Part shown: positions 36,501 through 45,168 of the stretch, piece by piece
Position numbering within the stretch: the first letter of the stretch is position 1
Layout of the letters: each line of letters opens with the position of its first letter
Source of the DNA: Sphingomicrobium arenosum
GTDB lineage: Bacteria; Pseudomonadota; Alphaproteobacteria; Sphingomonadales; Sphingomonadaceae
Assembly (NCBI RefSeq): GCF_026157085.1
Contig: NZ_JANPVN010000001.1
Span: forward strand, 1,550,001 to 1,614,000
Direction of reading: 5' to 3'
Length of the DNA: 64,000 nt
Made by a program: the position numbers and the translations under genes
Notes under the pieces: model-generated
Database searches by the model: none
Told to the model about the DNA's origin: nothing
The model's input: the letters and a program-made list of their open reading frames with translations, nothing else

Positions 36501-39500
36501 GCCGTCGCCATGGAGCGTGTCGTTACCGATGCCGCCGTAGAGCCAATCGCCGTCGCCATGGCCCGCGATGACATTGTTGCCATCATCGCCCCACAGATGG
36601 TCTACGCCGCCGCCGCCGCCGAGATTTTCAAAGCCCGTCGCCAGAATGGTGCCCTGCCCGGTCGAGGCGACCGCGCCCTGATCGGCGAGGCTGTAGCTGA
36701 AGCCGGGGAAATTGCCCCCGCCGAAATTATCGAAGAATTGGAGCGCATCGTCGCCGCTGCCGCCCTCGGCAACATGATCGCCCGCGCCGAGCCGGACGAG
36801 GTCGTTGCCGCCACCCATGTCGACGACGTCCTGATTGGCGCCGCTATTGCCAAAGGTCACCCCGCCCCAGAAGGTCTCGCCTGCCTCGGTGCCGAGATAG
36901 TCATCGCCAAAGCGCGTGCCGCGGATTTCCTCGACATCGCCATGGATATAATCGGTGCCGCTCGCATGGGTGACCTGCCGCGCCGCGCTCATGTCGACGC
37001 TGATCGGCCCGTCGGCATTGCCATAGGCCGCCGTATCGAGGCCGCTGCCGCCGTAGATATCGTTGTTGCCCTTGCCGCCGACGAGCCAGTCGTTGCCGTC
37101 GCCGCCATCTAGCCAATCATTGCCCGCCCCGCCGAACAGCGCATCATTGTCGCCTTCGCCATAGAGGAAGTCGTCGCCACCCTCGCCGAACAGATTGTCA
37201 TCGCCGCTGCCGCCGTACAGATAGTCGGTGTTGGCGACCCCATCGTCGATCCGCTGCCATTCGAGCGCGAGGTCGCTGTCCGTCACGACCAGCGAGAAGC
37301 GGCTGTCGCCATAGAGCGTGTCGGCCCCGCCTCCGCCTTCGAGCGTATCCACGCCGTCATTGCCGTAGAGGATGTTGGCCTCGCCATCGCCGATGAGATG
37401 ATCATCGTACAGGCTGCCCGACACATTCTCGATGCCGGTCTGGTTGAGCGTGCCATGACCCCAATCCTGATCGACGCCCTTGATGCTGAGGTCGATCGTC
37501 ACCCCGCTGGCGAGCAATGCATCGCCGATGCCGAGCGTATCATTGTCGGCGCCGCCATCGACGACATGGTTGCCGATGCCGATGTCGATGAGGTCGTCGC
37601 CTTCATCGGTGAAGACCTGGTCGTGGTTGAGCCCGAAGCCCTTGTCCTCGCCGGTCCAGATGTAATTGGCGACCTCATCGCCATGGATGACATCGTCATA
37701 TTGGGTGCCCTGCACCGCCTCGACGTCGATCAGCGTGTCGATGCCCTGGCCGAAATCGACCTGCTCCTCGAGGCGCAGGTCGACGCGAATGCCTTGCCCG
37801 CTGTCATACCAGTAATAAGCGACGATATCGTTGCCCGTGCCGCCGTCATAATAGTCGTCGCCGCCGCCGAGGACGACATAGTCATAGCCTTCCTCGCCAT
37901 GGAAGCGGTCGTTGCCGCCAAAGCCGTTCATGCTGTCATTGCCGGCCCCGCCCCAGAATTCATTGTCGGCGATCGGCCAGAATTCCGCCCAGATGACATC
38001 GTCATAATCGGTGCCGATGATATTCTCGATCCCGACCAGCGTATCGCCAGCGGCCGCGCCGGCCATCGTGGCGCCGTCATAGGCGCGGATCTGGATGAAC
38101 TGGTCGGCGCCCGAATAATCGACCGTGTCGATCCCGTCGCCGCCGTCCATATAATCGGCGCCTTCGCCATGCTCGCCCCAGGCGATGAAGAGATCGTCGC
38201 CCGTCCCGCCGTACATGGTGTCATTTTCGGTGCCGCCGAACAGCCGGTCGTTGCCGCCACCGCCATATAGGGTATCCGCGCCGCCCTCGCCGTAGAGCCA
38301 GTCGTCGCCCGCGACTTGGCCCGCGATCGTGTCGCCACTGTCGTTCCAGTAGATGCCGCGCTCGCCCGACAGGCCGGTGTCGCTGAGCATCGCAATGCGA
38401 GCGTCGCCATAGAGGATGTCGCCGCCCTCGCCGCCAAACAGGTGGTCATCGCCGAGGTCGCCGGCGAGCTCGTTGGCAAGGCCATCGCCGGTGAGATGGT
38501 CATCGCCGATCGAGCCCGACAGATGCTCGAATCCCGTCGCGACGACCGACCCGTTGGTATAGGCGACCTGCACCCCCTGATCGTCAGCCAGCGAATAGGT
38601 GACCGGCGCGACCGTCCAGCCGCCGCCCGGGTTCATCGCATAGAAAAAGGACAGCGTATCGCCCTCGAGATGCGCGCCGCCCTCGGCGACAACATTGCCG
38701 CTGCCAAGCATGATGAGGTCATCGCCCCCGCGCCCGTCCACGAAATCATCTCCGCCCGAGGTCAGGATGACATTGTCGCCATCGCTGCCAAAGAGCGTAT
38801 CGGCATGCGGCGTACCCGATAGGTTCTCGAAGCCCGACAGCGTGTCGAGCCCCGCGCCCGTGTCCTGCTGGATGCCGTCGAGCGCGAGGTCTACCGTCAC
38901 CCTGGTGGGGTTGGTGTAGAAGCCGATGCGATCGACGCCCTCGCCGCCGTCCATCACGTCATCGCCGGTGCCGCCGCGCACATAATCATCGCCCGCGCCC
39001 GCGTCGACGAGATCGTCGCCGCCCTGCGCGCGGATGAAATCGTCCCCGCCGAACCCCTGGATATCGTCGCCCTCCTCGGTCCCGATCAGGCCGAAATCAT
39101 TGTTCTCGGTCCCGGTGATGGGGTTGAGCACATCGGGGGTAAGCACCTGCGCGTGAATTTCACTGTTGCTCGAGTAGATGGTGACGAGGTCGCCGCCCGC
39201 CGTCAGGATGATGTCCACTTCGGTATCGATGACCTGGTCGGAGCCGGTGACCAGCACGTCGCCCAATCCGAAGGCGCCATTGGTCATGTCGACTTCGCGC
39301 ACGGCGATATCGCGGCTGGCCGTCTCGTAGGCGACGACGAAATTGCCATCGTCCAACGCCACCAGCTGAGCATCGGCATTGAAGCCCGCCGGCGCCTCGG
39401 CCCCATCGAGCCTGATCGGCGTGCTCAACGGGTTCCAGTTGGCATCATAATGTTTGGCGACCAGCATCTTGCCGCCTGACGGCGCATCCTCGACCCAATA

Positions 39501-40250
39501 GACGACATGCGTCCCGTCGGCCAATTCGATCATGCCGGGGCGGCCGAGGCGCTCGTTCCACGAATCGGTGCTCAACACCGCGGTCTCGCCGGTCTTGTTG
39601 CCACTGGAATCAAAGTGGAAAACGCTGACCTTGTAACCATCGTCCGCACCATTCAGCTGCGTGAGGATGACAGCGTCGAATCCGCCGTTTTCGGCGGCTT
39701 GCAGGTCCTCGACATACAGGCGGTCGGTCGGCCCGGACGTGAACAATTGTTCGTTACCGACAGGATTGCCACTGGCGTCGAAGAGACGCAGTCCGGCCGC
39801 CGCCTGGTCGCCGAGGCTGACGAAATACATGACCGCGAAACCGCCAGCATCCAGCGCGACGATATGCGAACCGTCCTGTTGGGCCGCGACCTGCTGGTTG
39901 GCGAGCGTCACGCCACCGGTGGCGTTCCCGGCGCTGTCGAACTGCTGGACGAAAATATCCGAGGCACCGTCGGCACCCTCGCCGCTCCAGCTGAGGACAA
40001 AACTCCCATCGGAGCGGACATCGACGTCGATCGATCCATGATAGCCCGTGAAGGTCAGCTGCTGCGGATCGCCCAGCGCATTATGGTCATCGTCGAACCA
40101 TTGGGCGAACACCTGGTCCGAGCTCCAGCCGCCCTGGGTCCAGAAGAGGATATAGCCCCCACCCTCGAGCGCGACCGCCTTGGTCGACTGGCTGTGCACG
40201 CTCCCCGTGTTGAGATCCACTTCTTCGCCCCGGCGCTTCCAGTCGGCCAT
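33588..40250 (-). CDS. Giant RTX calcium-binding repeat protein, 2220 residues
   Basis: Residues 1-375 contain about six beta-propeller-like units of 50-60 residues (e.g. DVRSDGSFVLSWSGEG, VALDAGGFAVMYF). From about residue 378 dozens of GGxGxDxLx nonapeptides follow, interrupted by non-RTX strands that recur about every 270-365 residues. Those strands contain FENLxGS-type segments near 549, 915, 1181, 1539 and 1883. A serralysin-like DDIILDFEAGTDEITF end-piece near 2083, a glycine-rich linker near 2163-2183 and a 35-residue tail follow. Such proteins are exported by type I secretion using the uncleaved C-terminus and fold on binding calcium. No cleavable signal or TolC/HlyB/HlyD gene is nearby. 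It is probably an adhesin or surface protein; no enzymatic domain was seen. Confidence 0.92.
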   Translation of the reverse strand: MADWKRRGEEVDLNTGSVHSQSTKAVALEGGGYILFWTQGGWSSDQVFAQWFDDDHNALGDPQQLTFTGYHGSIDVDVRSDGSFVLSWSGEGADGASDIFVQQFDSAGNATGGVTLANQQVAAQQDGSHIVALDAGGFAVMYFVSLGDQAAAGLRLFDASGNPVGNEQLFTSGPTDRLYVEDLQAAENGGFDAVILTQLNGADDGYKVSVFHFDSSGNKTGETAVLSTDSWNERLGRPGMIELADGTHVVYWVEDAPSGGKMLVAKHYDANWNPLSTPIRLDGAEAPAGFNADAQLVALDDGNFVVAYETASRDIAVREVDMTNGAFGLGDVLVTGSDQVIDTEVDIILTAGGDLVTIYSSNSEIHAQVLTPDVLNPITGTENNDFGLIGTEEGDDIQGFGGDDFIRAQGGDDLVDAGAGDDYVRGGTGDDVMDGGEGVDRIGFYTNPTRVTVDLALDGIQQDTGAGLDTLSGFENLSGTPHADTLFGSDGDNVILTSGGDDFVDGRGGDDLIMLGSGNVVAEGGAHLEGDTLSFFYAMNPGGGWTVAPVTYSLADDQGVQVAYTNGSVVATGFEHLSGSIGDDHLTGDGLANELAGDLGDDHLFGGEGGDILYGDARIAMLSDTGLSGERGIYWNDSGDTIAGQVAGDDWLYGEGGADTLYGGGGNDRLFGGTENDTMYGGTGDDLFIAWGEHGEGADYMDGGDGIDTVDYSGADQFIQIRAYDGATMAGAAAGDTLVGIENIIGTDYDDVIWAEFWPIADNEFWGGAGNDSMNGFGGNDRFHGEEGYDYVVLGGGDDYYDGGTGNDIVAYYWYDSGQGIRVDLRLEEQVDFGQGIDTLIDVEAVQGTQYDDVIHGDEVANYIWTGEDKGFGLNHDQVFTDEGDDLIDIGIGNHVVDGGADNDTLGIGDALLASGVTIDLSIKGVDQDWGHGTLNQTGIENVSGSLYDDHLIGDGEANILYGNDGVDTLEGGGGADTLYGDSRFSLVVTDSDLALEWQRIDDGVANTDYLYGGSGDDNLFGEGGDDFLYGEGDNDALFGGAGNDWLDGGDGNDWLVGGKGNNDIYGGSGLDTAAYGNADGPISVDMSAARQVTHASGTDYIHGDVEEIRGTRFGDDYLGTEAGETFWGGVTFGNSGANQDVVDMGGGNDLVRLGAGDHVAEGGSGDDALQFFDNFGGGNFPGFSYSLADQGAVASTGQGTILATGFENLGGGGGVDHLWGDDGNNVIAGHGDGDWLYGGIGNDTLHGDGVFIGAEGGGWTIDEAWDPGDDHLFGEDGDDTLHGGAGDDHLDGGADNDTLYGGDGNDWLIGGTGADLLHGGEGIDTADYSGETSGVLIRELWGQFGGAAAGDWFIEVENIVGTSFDDIIWGNTGDNEIWGGAGNDQLYGGWGGDDIIHGEEGNDFISASEGDDEFHGGAGFDLVEYRWLTWSGEGITINLGLEQQAANGQHGTDLLTGIEGVWATEFEDVLIGTEANELLAGGEANHSGASLGRNSDTIDAGGGNDLVWLGEGDHEAHGGSGDDFLLLADATQNSNGGLGFTFSLEGQGAVQVTGRGDILATGFENLAGSAEADVLTGTGEQNILLGGAGGDTIDGGGDNDVIHGDSSVWMDDTGFLITLGEAVEGVDYADTIYGGDGNDTIYGELGDDIIHTGDGVDYAYGGVGDDTFHAGTGEDRLYGEDGNDIFYGNAAQEAVRAYGGDGEDTFNGTDGTDLFFGQNDNDLLIGAGGNDYLAGQSGDDEVWGGAGNDLVRGDQGNDLLDGGSEGDGSGGFDVLAYHFDWADYVIDLEAGTATSSRGETDLISNFEDVWGSNGNDMILGDSGSNWFIGFGGDDEIHGRGGDDLFEVGTERRDFGGDGTLDNGNLTIIGGADNDTISFRQFNGVTFSLAILGAQLVGSGSVTASEVENLSGSIGNDVLYGDIFANVLAGDGGDDYIEGGAGDDTIHGDGAIYFDREFNVRTGEITVYDDAADMVSDNEAYAPAGASVAGNDELYGGDGNDTIFGGAGVDQLFGDGDVDTLHGGDDGDILHGGSEGDFLYGEAGDDELFGDAGDDFLDGGSGDDELTGGEGADNFFIGPDSGDDIILDFEAGTDEITFDASLGIGNMGDLLIEDGPDGAVISWGTDDSLTIAGVAAADVGGNYFGFEVALPDQAPPDAGPPAEPGPGNGNGGGGGGGGNGGGGGRPLAAQFEQDAGYYEGTSDADMMAGIEAMSAALVNG

Positions 40251-40483
40251 GTCCGCTCACTCCCGCTCAAGATTCTCCCGATGATTCGATTCACTAATCA
40301 TTTACGCGCACGTGTTTAACCTGTGACAAGTTGCAGGTCGGTCGCGCCGTCCCGAATCGCGACAGTCGCGCCATTTACGGACGCGCCTCCGACTAACATC
40401 AGTGGTTAACGGGGTTGACTCCACGCTGTCGCGCGGGCCAGCTTCGAACCCGGGAGAGCGTTCACAGGGGGGTAGCCAGCTCG

Positions 40484-41284
40484 GTGGCTTACGCGTCGCG
40501 TCATCTGTTCCACTTCTTCGATCGGCTCGCCCGGCTCGACGAGCGATCGCTCAACGCCGAACAGCGCTTCGTGCGCGCCAGCGCGGCCTTTTACGACTAT
40601 CTCCATTCGCTCGGCATCGAACATTGCAATTTCGGCGTGTTCGAGACCCGCGGCGGCGAGGTGGAACCGGTCAATTTCGCCGGCACCCGCCTGTCCTCGG
40701 GCTTCATGGAAGAATATGCGGGCGAACATATGGAGCAGGACGATTATGTCCTGCTCGCCGCGAGCCAGCTCGATGCCAAGCGTTCGACCGCCGATTTCCG
40801 CGTCGGCCGCGAGGTTGCGCTCGGATGGGGCGAACCGCTCGAGGCCAGCCGCCAAGTCCAGCTGCGCTGCGCCGATGCGGGGATTGAGGAAGGCCGCGCC
40901 TATATCGGCCAGCGCCGCGATTTTCGTGGGCCCGACGGCGCGGCGCGCTATTTCGGTTTCGTCTTCGCCGGCTCGGACAAGCGCGGCGGCGAACAGGCGC
41001 ATCGCCATTTCAACGAGGCGCGCGTGGCCGCCCATTCGCTGATGGACAAGTTCGGTCATGCGATGGATGCCCGGCAGGACGCGTTCGACTATGACCTCAC
41101 CCCGCGCGAGACCGAGATGGTGCGCCTCCTCGCCGCCGGGCTCCAACGCAGCCAGATCGCCGAGAAACGCAAATTGTCCTTGTCGACAGTCGACATGCAC
41201 CTTGCCAACCTGCGCCAGAAACTGGGCGCCACGACCCTCGCCGAAGCCGTCGCCAAGGCCTTTCGCTACGGCATTATCCGCTAG
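40484..41284 (+). CDS. LuxR-type regulator with autoinducer-binding-like domain
   Basis: The 266-residue protein has an N-terminal domain resembling the acyl-homoserine-lactone domain and a C-terminal LuxR helix-turn-helix (LTPRETEMVRLLAAGLQRSQ, then STVDMHLANLRQKLGA). Compared with TraR, the tyrosine and aspartate of the WxxxY...D pattern are kept (EEYAGEHMEQDDYV) but the tryptophan is phenylalanine and the following proline is tyrosine. The ligand may therefore differ. No luxI was seen. The GTG at 40484 follows AGGGGGG by about 10 nt; a TTG at 40415 would add 23 residues. The gene is divergent from the RTX gene. Confidence 0.82.
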   Translation: MAYASRHLFHFFDRLARLDERSLNAEQRFVRASAAFYDYLHSLGIEHCNFGVFETRGGEVEPVNFAGTRLSSGFMEEYAGEHMEQDDYVLLAASQLDAKRSTADFRVGREVALGWGEPLEASRQVQLRCADAGIEEGRAYIGQRRDFRGPDGAARYFGFVFAGSDKRGGEQAHRHFNEARVAAHSLMDKFGHAMDARQDAFDYDLTPRETEMVRLLAAGLQRSQIAEKRKLSLSTVDMHLANLRQKLGATTLAEAVAKAFRYGIIR

Positions 41285-41299
41285 CGCGCGCAACCAAAA

Positions 41300-41329
41300 C
41301 GGGCCGCCTCCCCATTGGGAAGCGGCCCG
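41300..41329. terminator. Bidirectional terminator between luxR-type gene and rplQ
   Basis: The arms CGGGCCGC and GCGGCCCG enclose 14 nt. On the minus strand they are followed by TTTTGG, so rplQ transcripts should end here; on the + strand the weaker TTCATT follows. The two genes are convergent and share this structure. Confidence 0.75.
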
Positions 41330-41360
41330 CTTCATTGTCTCGTAAGACGGGGTGCGAAGC

Positions 41361-41777
41361 TTAGGCCTCGGCTTCGTCTTCCATTTCGACCGGACCCGAG
41401 TCCTGGCCCTTGGCGTCGACGTCGCGGTCGACGAATTCGATGACCGCCATCTGCGCCGCGTCCGACTGGCGGATGCCGGCCTTGATGACGCGGGTGTAGC
41501 CGCCGTTGCGGTCGGCATAGCGCTCGGCGAGCACGTCGAACAGCTTCTGCAGCTGCTTGTCGTCCATCAGCTTGCCATGGGCGAGGCGACGATTCGACAG
41601 GCCGCCCTTCTTGGCCAGCGTGACGAGCTTTTCGACATAGGGACGCAGTTCCTTCGCCTTGGGAAGGGTGGTCTTGATCTGCTCGTGCTTGATGAGCGCA
41701 GCCGCCATGTTGCGCAGAAGCGCAATGCGGTGCGAGGTGGTGCGGTTGAGTTTACGATGGCCAACGCGATGGCGCAT
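41361..41777 (-). CDS. rplQ: 50S ribosomal protein L17
   Basis: The 138-residue protein is a standard L17. It begins [17 protein letters not shown], continues with [27 protein letters not shown], and ends with an acidic extension ([10 protein letters not shown] onward) common in alphaproteobacteria. In nearly all bacteria rplQ directly follows rpoA. Here rpoA ends 7.2 kb away behind its own terminator, so rplQ must use its own promoter in 41778-42069. A perfect palindrome lies 39 nt upstream of its start codon. Confidence 0.97.
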   Translation of the reverse strand: MRHRVGHRKLNRTTSHRIALLRNMAAALIKHEQIKTTLPKAKELRPYVEKLVTLAKKGGLSNRRLAHGKLMDDKQLQKLFDVLAERYADRNGGYTRVIKAGIRQSDAAQMAVIEFVDRDVDAKGQDSGPVEMEDEAEA

Positions 41778-41815
41778 GATCTTTTCTCCGTTCGTATGCG
41801 GGCCGTGTAGCGGAT

Positions 41816-41840
41816 CCCATCAAAGTAACACTTTGATGGG
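41816..41840. promoter_or_regulatory. Perfect palindrome in the rplQ leader
   Basis: The arms CCCATCAAAG and CTTTGATGGG are perfectly complementary over 10 nt with a 5-nt spacer TAACA. The arms lie 39-63 nt upstream of rplQ and could form an RNA hairpin in its leader or serve as an operator. A second, imperfect pairing (GGGCACC/GGTACCC) follows directly. Further toward the globin gene, GTCTTG/CAAGAC arms are also seen. There is no T tract, so simple termination is unlikely. The rest of 41778-42069 shows no gene. Confidence 0.5.
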
Positions 41841-42069
41841 CACCCTCTGGTACCCGCAGCCTGGCCGATGCTTATGGTGGGGACCGGCCGTTCCCATTGA
41901 AAAAGCCGGCGGAACCGAGGGTCCACCGGTCTTGCGCGCCCCAAGACACCAATTCGCCAGTGGAGTCAAGCGCGTCCGCCCCCGACACAATTGAAACAAA
42001 GCCTCTCGCGCGCTGACAAACGGCTGCGACATCGCCTTGCCAGAACAAGGGTCAAAGGAGACCTGAAAG

Positions 42070-42492
42070 ATGACCCCGCAGCAGATCCGCCTCGTTCGTT
42101 CCACTTTTGCCCGGTTGGAGGGCAATCCCGACCGTCTCGGTCACCTCTTTTATGCCCAGCTGTTCGCCCTGGACCCGACGCTCCTCAAGCTGTTCGCCCA
42201 TGCCGACATGGATGCGCAGCAGAAGAAGCTGATGAGCATGCTCGGCCTTGCGGTGCACAGCCTCGAGACCATCGGCGGCCTCGTTCCCGTCCTGCGCGAG
42301 CTGGGCGCGCGCCATGTCGGCTATGGCGTCACGCCGCGCCATTACGACCTCGTCGGCGCCTCGCTGCTGTGGACGTTGGAGCAGCTCCTCGACGAGGCCT
42401 TCACCCGCGAGGTGAAGCTCGCGTGGATCGCAGCCTATACGCTGCTTTCGACCACCATGATCGAGGGCGCCAACCGCAAGGCGGCCGCCTGA
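42070..42492 (+). CDS. Single-domain globin (flavohemoglobin-type)
   Basis: The 140-residue protein has the bacterial-hemoglobin globin pattern. Y28 (B10), F42 (CD1), Q50/Q51 in the E helix and the proximal histidine H82 in LGARHVGYGV correspond to Vitreoscilla hemoglobin residues. There is no reductase domain. Likely roles are binding of oxygen or detoxification of nitric oxide; the choice cannot be made from sequence. AAAGGAGA precedes the ATG. The stop faces that of the PAS hybrid kinase gene within the palindrome TGAGCGCTCA. Confidence 0.9.
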   Translation: MTPQQIRLVRSTFARLEGNPDRLGHLFYAQLFALDPTLLKLFAHADMDAQQKKLMSMLGLAVHSLETIGGLVPVLRELGARHVGYGVTPRHYDLVGASLLWTLEQLLDEAFTREVKLAWIAAYTLLSTTMIEGANRKAAA

Positions 42493-42496
42493 GCGC

Positions 42497-45121
42497 TCAG
42501 CCGCCGATCCGGTCGATGAGATCGCGCAGCCCCTCGCGGGTGAAGGGCTTTTCGAGCACCGGCACGTCGACCTCGGCGAGGAAGGCCGCCGCCGCGGGGC
42601 CGAGCACGTCGCCCGTCACCACGGCGAAGCGCGCCGCCATGTCGGGGCGATGCTTGAGCGTCCAGCGGTAGAGGGCGGGGCCGTCCATGTCGGGCATGCG
42701 CAGGTCCGACAGCACCGCGTCGAAGCTCTCTGTCTCGAGCCGCCGCTGCCCCTCGCGCCCGCCGACCGCTACAGCGACCGCGCATCCCTCCTTCTCGAGC
42801 ATCCGCTTCAAGGTGCCCGCCAGCTCCTCCTCGTCGTCGACGACCAGCACGCGCCGCGCCGCCTCGCCGACCGCCGCGCCTTCGTCGGCCTGTCCCACGG
42901 AGACAGCCTCGAAGCGCGCCGCCTCCATCGGCAGGTCGAGGCGGAAACAGGCGCCGCCCTCCGCCTCGCCATCGACGAGGCTCAACCGCCCGCCATGCGC
43001 CTCGGCGATGCCGTGGCTGAACGACAGGCCGATGCCGGTGCCGACGCCCGCGGGCTTGGTCGTGAAGAAGGGCTCGAAGATGCGCCGCGCAATGTCTGGC
43101 GGCACGCCGGGGCCATTGTCCTCCACCTCGATCCGCGCAAAGCCCGCCGGTCCCGCGCCCGAACGCACCACCATGCGCCGCTCGCCCTCGCGGCCCTGCA
43201 GCGCCTGGCTGGCATTCATCAGCAGGTTGAGCAGGACCTGCGTCACCTGGTCGCCATCGGCGCACAGTGGCGGCAGCGCGTCGTCGAGCTGGAGCGCCAC
43301 CTCGACCCCGTCGGCGCGCAGGCCATAGCTCGCGAGGTCGAGCGCGCCGCGGATGAGATGGTTGGCATCCACTTCGTGGCGCTCGGGTTCGCGCTGGCGG
43401 GCCATGGCGAGGAAGGTCTGGACGATCCGGCTGCACCGCTCGGCGGCCTTGCGGATGCGCATCGCCGCCTCGCCATTCTCGGTGCCCTCGGCTTCTTCCT
43501 CGAGCATCGCCGCCTCGCCGACGACGATGGCCAGCGGGTTGTTGAGCTCATGGCTCACCCCCGCGAGCAGGCTGCCCAATGCGGTCATCTTTTCCGACTG
43601 GTGGAGCGCCTCGCGGCTGCGGGTCAGCTCCTCTTCGGCCAGCACCTGCTTGGTGACGTCCATGAACACCCCGCCGACGCGGGTCATCCGCCCTTGCGCA
43701 TCGGGAATGGCGAAGCGCGTGTTGAGCCCCACCGTGCGCCCGTGCGGCAGCCGATATTCCTGCTGCACCGTGACCGGCTTGCCGGTTCGGCGCACCTCGG
43801 CCTCATAGGGTTCGCCTGCCGCCGCCAGCATGGGCGAGACCTCTTCCACCGTCTTGCCGAGGATGTCGGCGGGATCCATCGACAATTGCCGCCCGCCTTC
43901 CTCGTTCATGATGAGGAAGCGCCCCTCTTCGTCCTTCATGAACATGGTCATCGGCGCATTTTGCAGGAAGGCGTTCAGCCGCGTCTCGCTCTCGCGCATC
44001 GCCGCCTCGGCGGCGCGCGTCTCGGAGGTATCGAGGATCACCCCGCCGATATAGCGGATCTCGCCCCCGTCGCCGCGCACGGGAAAGCGGATGGTCAGCG
44101 TCGAGCGCGGCCCACTCGGCGTATCGAAATGCGCCTCGCGCACATGCGGTTCGCCGGTATCGCGGATGATCGCGTCGACCTCATGCGCTTCCTTCGCCGC
44201 CGCCGGATCGAGCAGGTCGTCGGGGTGCATGCCCACCACTTCCTCGGGGGCGCGCTTGAAGATCTGGGCGATGAAGCGATTGACCACCGCATAGCGATCG
44301 TCCTTGTCCTTCAGATACATCGCCACCGGCGCATGGTCGAGAAAGGCTTTCAATCGCGTCTCGCTGTCGCGCAATTTTTCTTCGGCCGCCTTCTGCTCGC
44401 CGATCTCGACCACGCTGACCACCACCGCAGGCGCGCCGTCATAATCGATCCGCCGCCAGCTGACCGAGGCCCAGAACCAGCCCCCGTCGGCGTGCCGCAC
44501 CCGGCATTCATAGCCGTCATGATCCTCATGGCTGAGTACCGCCTTGCGATAGCCCTGATGCTCGACCTCGCTCGCCAGCCAGCGCTGGGTGCTGATCTTG
44601 GCCGGATCGACTTCGCCCTCGATGCCGATCAGCGCGAAGAAGGCGGGGTTGGCGAGCAGCACCTCATTGTCATCGAGCCGGGCGATCAGCATCGCCACCG
44701 GGTGATGTTCGGACAAGGCGCGGAAGCGCTTTTCGGCACGCACCTCTTCGGTGATCTCGAGCATCAGGAGGCCGATATGCTCGACCCGCTCGGTCCCTTG
44801 CGCTTTCAGGGGAAAGGTCGCGGCCAGCGCATAGCGCGCCTCGCCGCCGACCTTATATTCCTGCCGCCTGAGCGCGGGGGCGCCCGTCTCGAACACCTCG
44901 GCATCGATCGCGCTGATCGCGCTCGCCGTCTCGGGCTCGACATAATCGGCATAATGATCGCCCACTGCCGAGCGGGTGCGGTCGCCCTCGGGCCGCACGC
45001 TGGCGAACATCGCCTCGGCCGCCGCATTCATTTTCACGAAGCGCCCGTCGCGGTCCTTGATCATCATCGGCACCGGACTGTCGGCGTAAAAGGCCGCAAA
45101 CAGGTTTGCGTCGTCGATCAT
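42497..45121 (-). CDS. Hybrid sensor histidine kinase with four PAS domains
   Basis: The 874-residue protein has four PAS domains in series (about residues 5-130, 135-255, 260-380 and 385-505). Repeated SETRLxAFLxxAP linkers join them. A HisKA domain follows, with its H-box in AGVSHELNNPLAI near residue 522. A HATPase domain (N-box LLNLLMNASQ, G-boxes EDNGPGVP and GTGIGLSFS) and a C-terminal receiver with its aspartate in VLSDLRMPDMDG complete it. No membrane segment is visible, so sensing is cytoplasmic. An Hpt partner is needed for onward relay and is absent here. The start MIDDANLFA follows a GGGGG stretch. Confidence 0.93.
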   Translation of the reverse strand: MIDDANLFAAFYADSPVPMMIKDRDGRFVKMNAAAEAMFASVRPEGDRTRSAVGDHYADYVEPETASAISAIDAEVFETGAPALRRQEYKVGGEARYALAATFPLKAQGTERVEHIGLLMLEITEEVRAEKRFRALSEHHPVAMLIARLDDNEVLLANPAFFALIGIEGEVDPAKISTQRWLASEVEHQGYRKAVLSHEDHDGYECRVRHADGGWFWASVSWRRIDYDGAPAVVVSVVEIGEQKAAEEKLRDSETRLKAFLDHAPVAMYLKDKDDRYAVVNRFIAQIFKRAPEEVVGMHPDDLLDPAAAKEAHEVDAIIRDTGEPHVREAHFDTPSGPRSTLTIRFPVRGDGGEIRYIGGVILDTSETRAAEAAMRESETRLNAFLQNAPMTMFMKDEEGRFLIMNEEGGRQLSMDPADILGKTVEEVSPMLAAAGEPYEAEVRRTGKPVTVQQEYRLPHGRTVGLNTRFAIPDAQGRMTRVGGVFMDVTKQVLAEEELTRSREALHQSEKMTALGSLLAGVSHELNNPLAIVVGEAAMLEEEAEGTENGEAAMRIRKAAERCSRIVQTFLAMARQREPERHEVDANHLIRGALDLASYGLRADGVEVALQLDDALPPLCADGDQVTQVLLNLLMNASQALQGREGERRMVVRSGAGPAGFARIEVEDNGPGVPPDIARRIFEPFFTTKPAGVGTGIGLSFSHGIAEAHGGRLSLVDGEAEGGACFRLDLPMEAARFEAVSVGQADEGAAVGEAARRVLVVDDEEELAGTLKRMLEKEGCAVAVAVGGREGQRRLETESFDAVLSDLRMPDMDGPALYRWTLKHRPDMAARFAVVTGDVLGPAAAAFLAEVDVPVLEKPFTREGLRDLIDRIGG

Positions 45122-45168
45122 CGGCTGGTCCCCCACTGGCGACCCCGAGCATGGAGCCGCGCTCCAGC

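Noticed and set aside
34000..39100. Regularly repeated DNA words suggesting a CRISPR-like or satellite array
   Set aside because: The repetition is explained by GGxGxDxLx codons of the RTX protein. Spacing is a multiple of 3 and the frame is continuous, without unique spacers.
40437..40455. TTCGAACCC resembling a tRNA T-loop
   Set aside because: No acceptor, D or anticodon stem can be built around it; it lies upstream of the LuxR-type gene.
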